Below, one piece after another: positions 30,494-32,540 of a DNA stretch of 32,540 nucleotides. The stretch is from Candidatus Woesearchaeota archaeon (GTDB lineage Archaea; Nanobdellota; Nanobdellia; Woesearchaeales; ARS49). The notes beneath the pieces are model-generated. The model did no database searches. It was given only the letters and a program-made list of their open reading frames with translations, and was not told where the DNA came from. Location: the NCBI GenBank assembly GCA_030750765.1, contig JASMHM010000001.1, positions 1 through 32,540 on the forward strand. Reading direction: 5' to 3'. Every line of letters starts with the position of its first letter. The stretch's first letter is position 1. A program made the translations under genes and the position numbers.

Positions 30494-31600
30494 ATGGGAC
30501 AACTAGAGGACTACGTAAAGGAACAGCTCAAGGCTGGCTACACTAAAGAGCAGATCCAGAGCTTGCTAGCCGCCTACTACCCTCCTGAAGCGATCAATAA
30601 GGCGTTGAAAACGTCTCACACCGGCTTGTTCATAGCCCTGCCGCTCATCATCATGCTGATCATCGGCATGGGCGTCACCACACTTATCTTTGTAAAAACT
30701 CCAGACGCAGCATCCTTTCCTTTGACTGTTTCAGCAAGTGTTGAGCCGCGAAGTGTCGTACAAAATGGCGATTTCGTGGCCTCCATAACTGTAGAGGACG
30801 GGATTACCACGAAACACCCAATTAACCTCCTCATCAAGGTAGTAGATGAAACAGGAAAGATCATTTTCGAACAAAAAGACTTCATCGTTGCAGCAGGCAA
30901 GGGCAGTCGTCAAAAGCCTGCCAAAGCGTTCATGCCTCCTGGAAGGTATTCCGTGCTTGTAGAGGCATCCAACAAAGAAGAAACAGCATCCATCACGACA
31001 AGCTTTGTGGTAACCGGAGCAAAAGCCGCACCTCGCCCGCCTCCAACAGCTTTGCCACCAAGACCGCGACCAAAAGAACCAGAAAAGCAAGCAAGCGGCG
31101 TGACGGTCAGCGCACCAAAAGCCTGCACTTCAGACTCCTGCATTAGTCAGCTAGCAGCAGTACAAGATGACACAACGGTTTGCGACCAGATCACGAGTTC
31201 GGACGGTAAGGACTCCTGCCTTTCCTACTTCTTCCTGCATGGAGACTTCAGCGTATGCGCAGTATTGAAGAATCCAGAGATTCAACAATCTTGCATGGCG
31301 CTCAAGCAGTTCGCAGATCCTGACGAGGTGGACGTGATCGTGGACGATCTTGTGGAGGAAGTGATCAAGGACGTATCCATCTTGGACGACGGCTTCGCCC
31401 CTGACCCGGTAGAGATAGTTGCTCCCACCACAGTGATCTGGACAAACGATGCAGAATCCGACCAAGATGTTGTAGGGGATGACTTCCAATCACAAACATT
31501 AGAGCCAGGAGATCCATTCAGCTTTGTCTTCACAGACCCTGGAGAGTACACCTACGAATCAACATTCGGAGAATTTACAGGCACAGTGTCAGTCAGCTAG
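30494..31600 (+). CDS. Membrane-anchored protein with Cys-rich module and degenerate cupredoxin domain
   Basis: 368 residues. Residues 1-40 are a cytoplasmic helical pair (YVKEQLKAGYTKEQIQSLL). A transmembrane helix at about 44-67 anchors the rest outside. Residues 75-175 look like an immunoglobulin-type beta domain, followed by a Pro-rich linker (180-198). Six cysteines (211, 216, 230, 242, 255, 267) form a compact module that would suit three disulfides. The last 75 residues have the cupredoxin pattern (DGFAPDPVEIVAPTTVIWTN and FTDPGEYTYES), but by alignment the copper ligands His, Cys, His, Met are Q324, E355, F358 and F361. Copper binding is therefore unlikely and a structural or binding role is more plausible. 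The 3' end overlaps the convergent gene by 12 nt. Confidence 0.8.
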   Translation: MGQLEDYVKEQLKAGYTKEQIQSLLAAYYPPEAINKALKTSHTGLFIALPLIIMLIIGMGVTTLIFVKTPDAASFPLTVSASVEPRSVVQNGDFVASITVEDGITTKHPINLLIKVVDETGKIIFEQKDFIVAAGKGSRQKPAKAFMPPGRYSVLVEASNKEETASITTSFVVTGAKAAPRPPPTALPPRPRPKEPEKQASGVTVSAPKACTSDSCISQLAAVQDDTTVCDQITSSDGKDSCLSYFFLHGDFSVCAVLKNPEIQQSCMALKQFADPDEVDVIVDDLVEEVIKDVSILDDGFAPDPVEIVAPTTVIWTNDAESDQDVVGDDFQSQTLEPGDPFSFVFTDPGEYTYESTFGEFTGTVSVS

Positions 31601-32540
31601 TTGGGGTTCTATGAATTCTCCCAATCGTATGCTATGTTCTTCTACCTCTCCAATCATGGTAAGATCTTCAATAGTCTGGAACTCGTCAAACAAGAAAGCG
31701 TACAAAATGATGGGCTTATCACTTAGTAGCATCTCATCCGAAACGGTGAACGAGGTGGCACCCTTAAGATTCACCCCACCCATTATGCTGTCCTCGTAAG
31801 GTGCAGCAGGTGCAATACCAATCGTTCGCAAGTTCAGCTTCTTGTTAAGTATGACTTGCAACCGAGACTCGTACGGTCCGAAGATGAGCTGGACCTCGTT
31901 GAGTCCGTCCCCAGTTTGCTGGATGCCGCTTGCAGGTACGGGTTGTTCATTAGGTTGTAGGGCCCTGTTGAGGGTGCCTGCAACTTGGACGTTGTCTGGA
32001 ATGACAAATGCAGAGGATCGTTGGATAGCTGCCGCGTTAGGAGTTATTTCAGGAGGCGTTAGTAGGTTAGCGTTCTTCCTGCGAAGAATCATGTCACTTA
32101 GAATGGCTTTGGATGTTGTATCATCCAACACGCCCGTAAGGAGATCAAGGTCTGGAATGATGGTTTCAAAGCGGTCTATCAATGGTTGCAAGGTTAAGGA
32201 TTCTGCCACCCCCTGGAAGATCAGCGTGTCCTGTCTTACTACTTCTTGATTCATGGCGTTATAGTGCTTCACCGGCTTGTGTCGGGAAATCATGGCACGA
32301 AGTTGGATCTCTATGACATCCATCTCACCCAGCAGACTTGCCCATTGATCACGCGTAATAGTTCCACCTACAGGACCTGTAGGGGTGAGTTCAGGAGCAG
32401 AAGCATTGATGATACGCTCCACCACCCCCAAGAAGGTCAGCAGCTGGTTCGCGTTAGTCACCATGATGTCTTTGGTGTGGAAAAGATTAGCTAAAGGAAT
32501 GAGGCGAATCTGTATCTGCCGGTCAATGATAGGTTCCAAC
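31589..32540 (-). CDS. Hypothetical protein, 5' end beyond the window
   Basis: At least 316 residues. The frame stays open to the right edge, so the true start is probably outside; the only possible start near the edge is an unsupported TTG. The visible part is soluble, rich in Leu, Ile, Asn, Thr and Pro, with a helical N-terminal half (FLGVVERIINA, IDRFETIIPDLDLLTGVLDD) and a beta-rich C-terminal half (VQLIFGPYESRLQVIL, FTVSDEMLLS). No signal peptide, membrane segment or catalytic motif is visible. The family is not recognised. The stop lies inside the last codons of the convergent cupredoxin-like gene (12-nt overlap). Confidence 0.7.
   Translation of the reverse strand, partial: LEPIIDRQIQIRLIPLANLFHTKDIMVTNANQLLTFLGVVERIINASAPELTPTGPVGGTITRDQWASLLGEMDVIEIQLRAMISRHKPVKHYNAMNQEVVRQDTLIFQGVAESLTLQPLIDRFETIIPDLDLLTGVLDDTTSKAILSDMILRRKNANLLTPPEITPNAAAIQRSSAFVIPDNVQVAGTLNRALQPNEQPVPASGIQQTGDGLNEVQLIFGPYESRLQVILNKKLNLRTIGIAPAAPYEDSIMGGVNLKGATSFTVSDEMLLSDKPIILYAFLFDEFQTIEDLTMIGEVEEHSIRLGEFIEPQLAD

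Noticed and set aside
1-32540. CRISPR arrays, insertion sequences, rRNA genes and integrases
   Set aside because: No regularly spaced repeats, transposase or integrase motifs, or rRNA-like sequence were found on reading the window.

Overview
The window is a gene-dense stretch of archaeal chromosome. Direct evidence is ribosomal protein S17e, a proteasome beta subunit, the KH/beta-CASP termination factor FttA, an archaeal/eukaryal-type prolyl-tRNA synthetase, a deoxyhypusine synthase-like enzyme, a TrmB-family regulator and A/T-rich TATA boxes in front of almost every transcription unit. Small genes, overlapping stop codons, many unrecognised proteins and a bacterial-type threonyl-tRNA synthetase fit a DPANN-like archaeon (Woesearchaeota-like is my guess). 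That placement is inference and not proven here.

Layout. 1-1856: a TPR-like protein and S17e. 1857-3816 (minus): a type III PLP decarboxylase overlapping a deoxyhypusine synthase-like gene, a probable polyamine/hypusine unit. 3939-6185: a small membrane protein, an orphan LivK-type lipoprotein and a divergent TrmB regulator. 6182-8286: an accessory pocket with tRNA-Arg, an A/T-rich methyltransferase and a RelBE-like toxin-antitoxin pair. 8302-10205: a HAD phosphatase, an HhH-GPD-like protein with four C-terminal cysteines, and tRNA-Pro. 10246-13245: three unrecognised proteins, one with a HEPN-type RNxxxH motif. 13303-19226: housekeeping genes (ProRS, MscS channel, PfkB kinase, proteasome beta, FttA). 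19228-21057 (minus): a small hypothetical protein and two tandem archaemetzincin-like proteases, one frameshifted at a run of eight G. 21149-25134: DoxX, a ZIP transporter, thioredoxin, a NYN ribonuclease and ThrRS. 25263-26862: an exported lysozyme-fold protein and a membrane protein. 26946-30395: an unknown protein, then a tightly coupled three-gene unit (helical protein, HExxH protease, nucleotidyltransferase-HEPN fusion). 30494-32540: a cysteine-rich membrane-anchored protein with a ligand-less cupredoxin domain, and a gene running off the right edge.

Two architectural rules hold across the window. First, most promoters put the TATA box about 25-28 nt before the start codon with no Shine-Dalgarno sequence, implying leaderless mRNAs. 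A minority have TATA about 42-56 nt upstream, usually with a purine-rich Shine-Dalgarno. I used this to choose starts. Second, all nine convergent gene pairs end within about 17 nt of each other, often overlapping, which leaves no room for intergenic terminators.

The best candidates for undescribed biology are the 27599-30395 operon, the G-tract frameshift in the archaemetzincin-like gene, the 533-residue HEPN protein and the possible tRNA-flanked methyltransferase cassette. No stretch over 300 bases lacks a gene.
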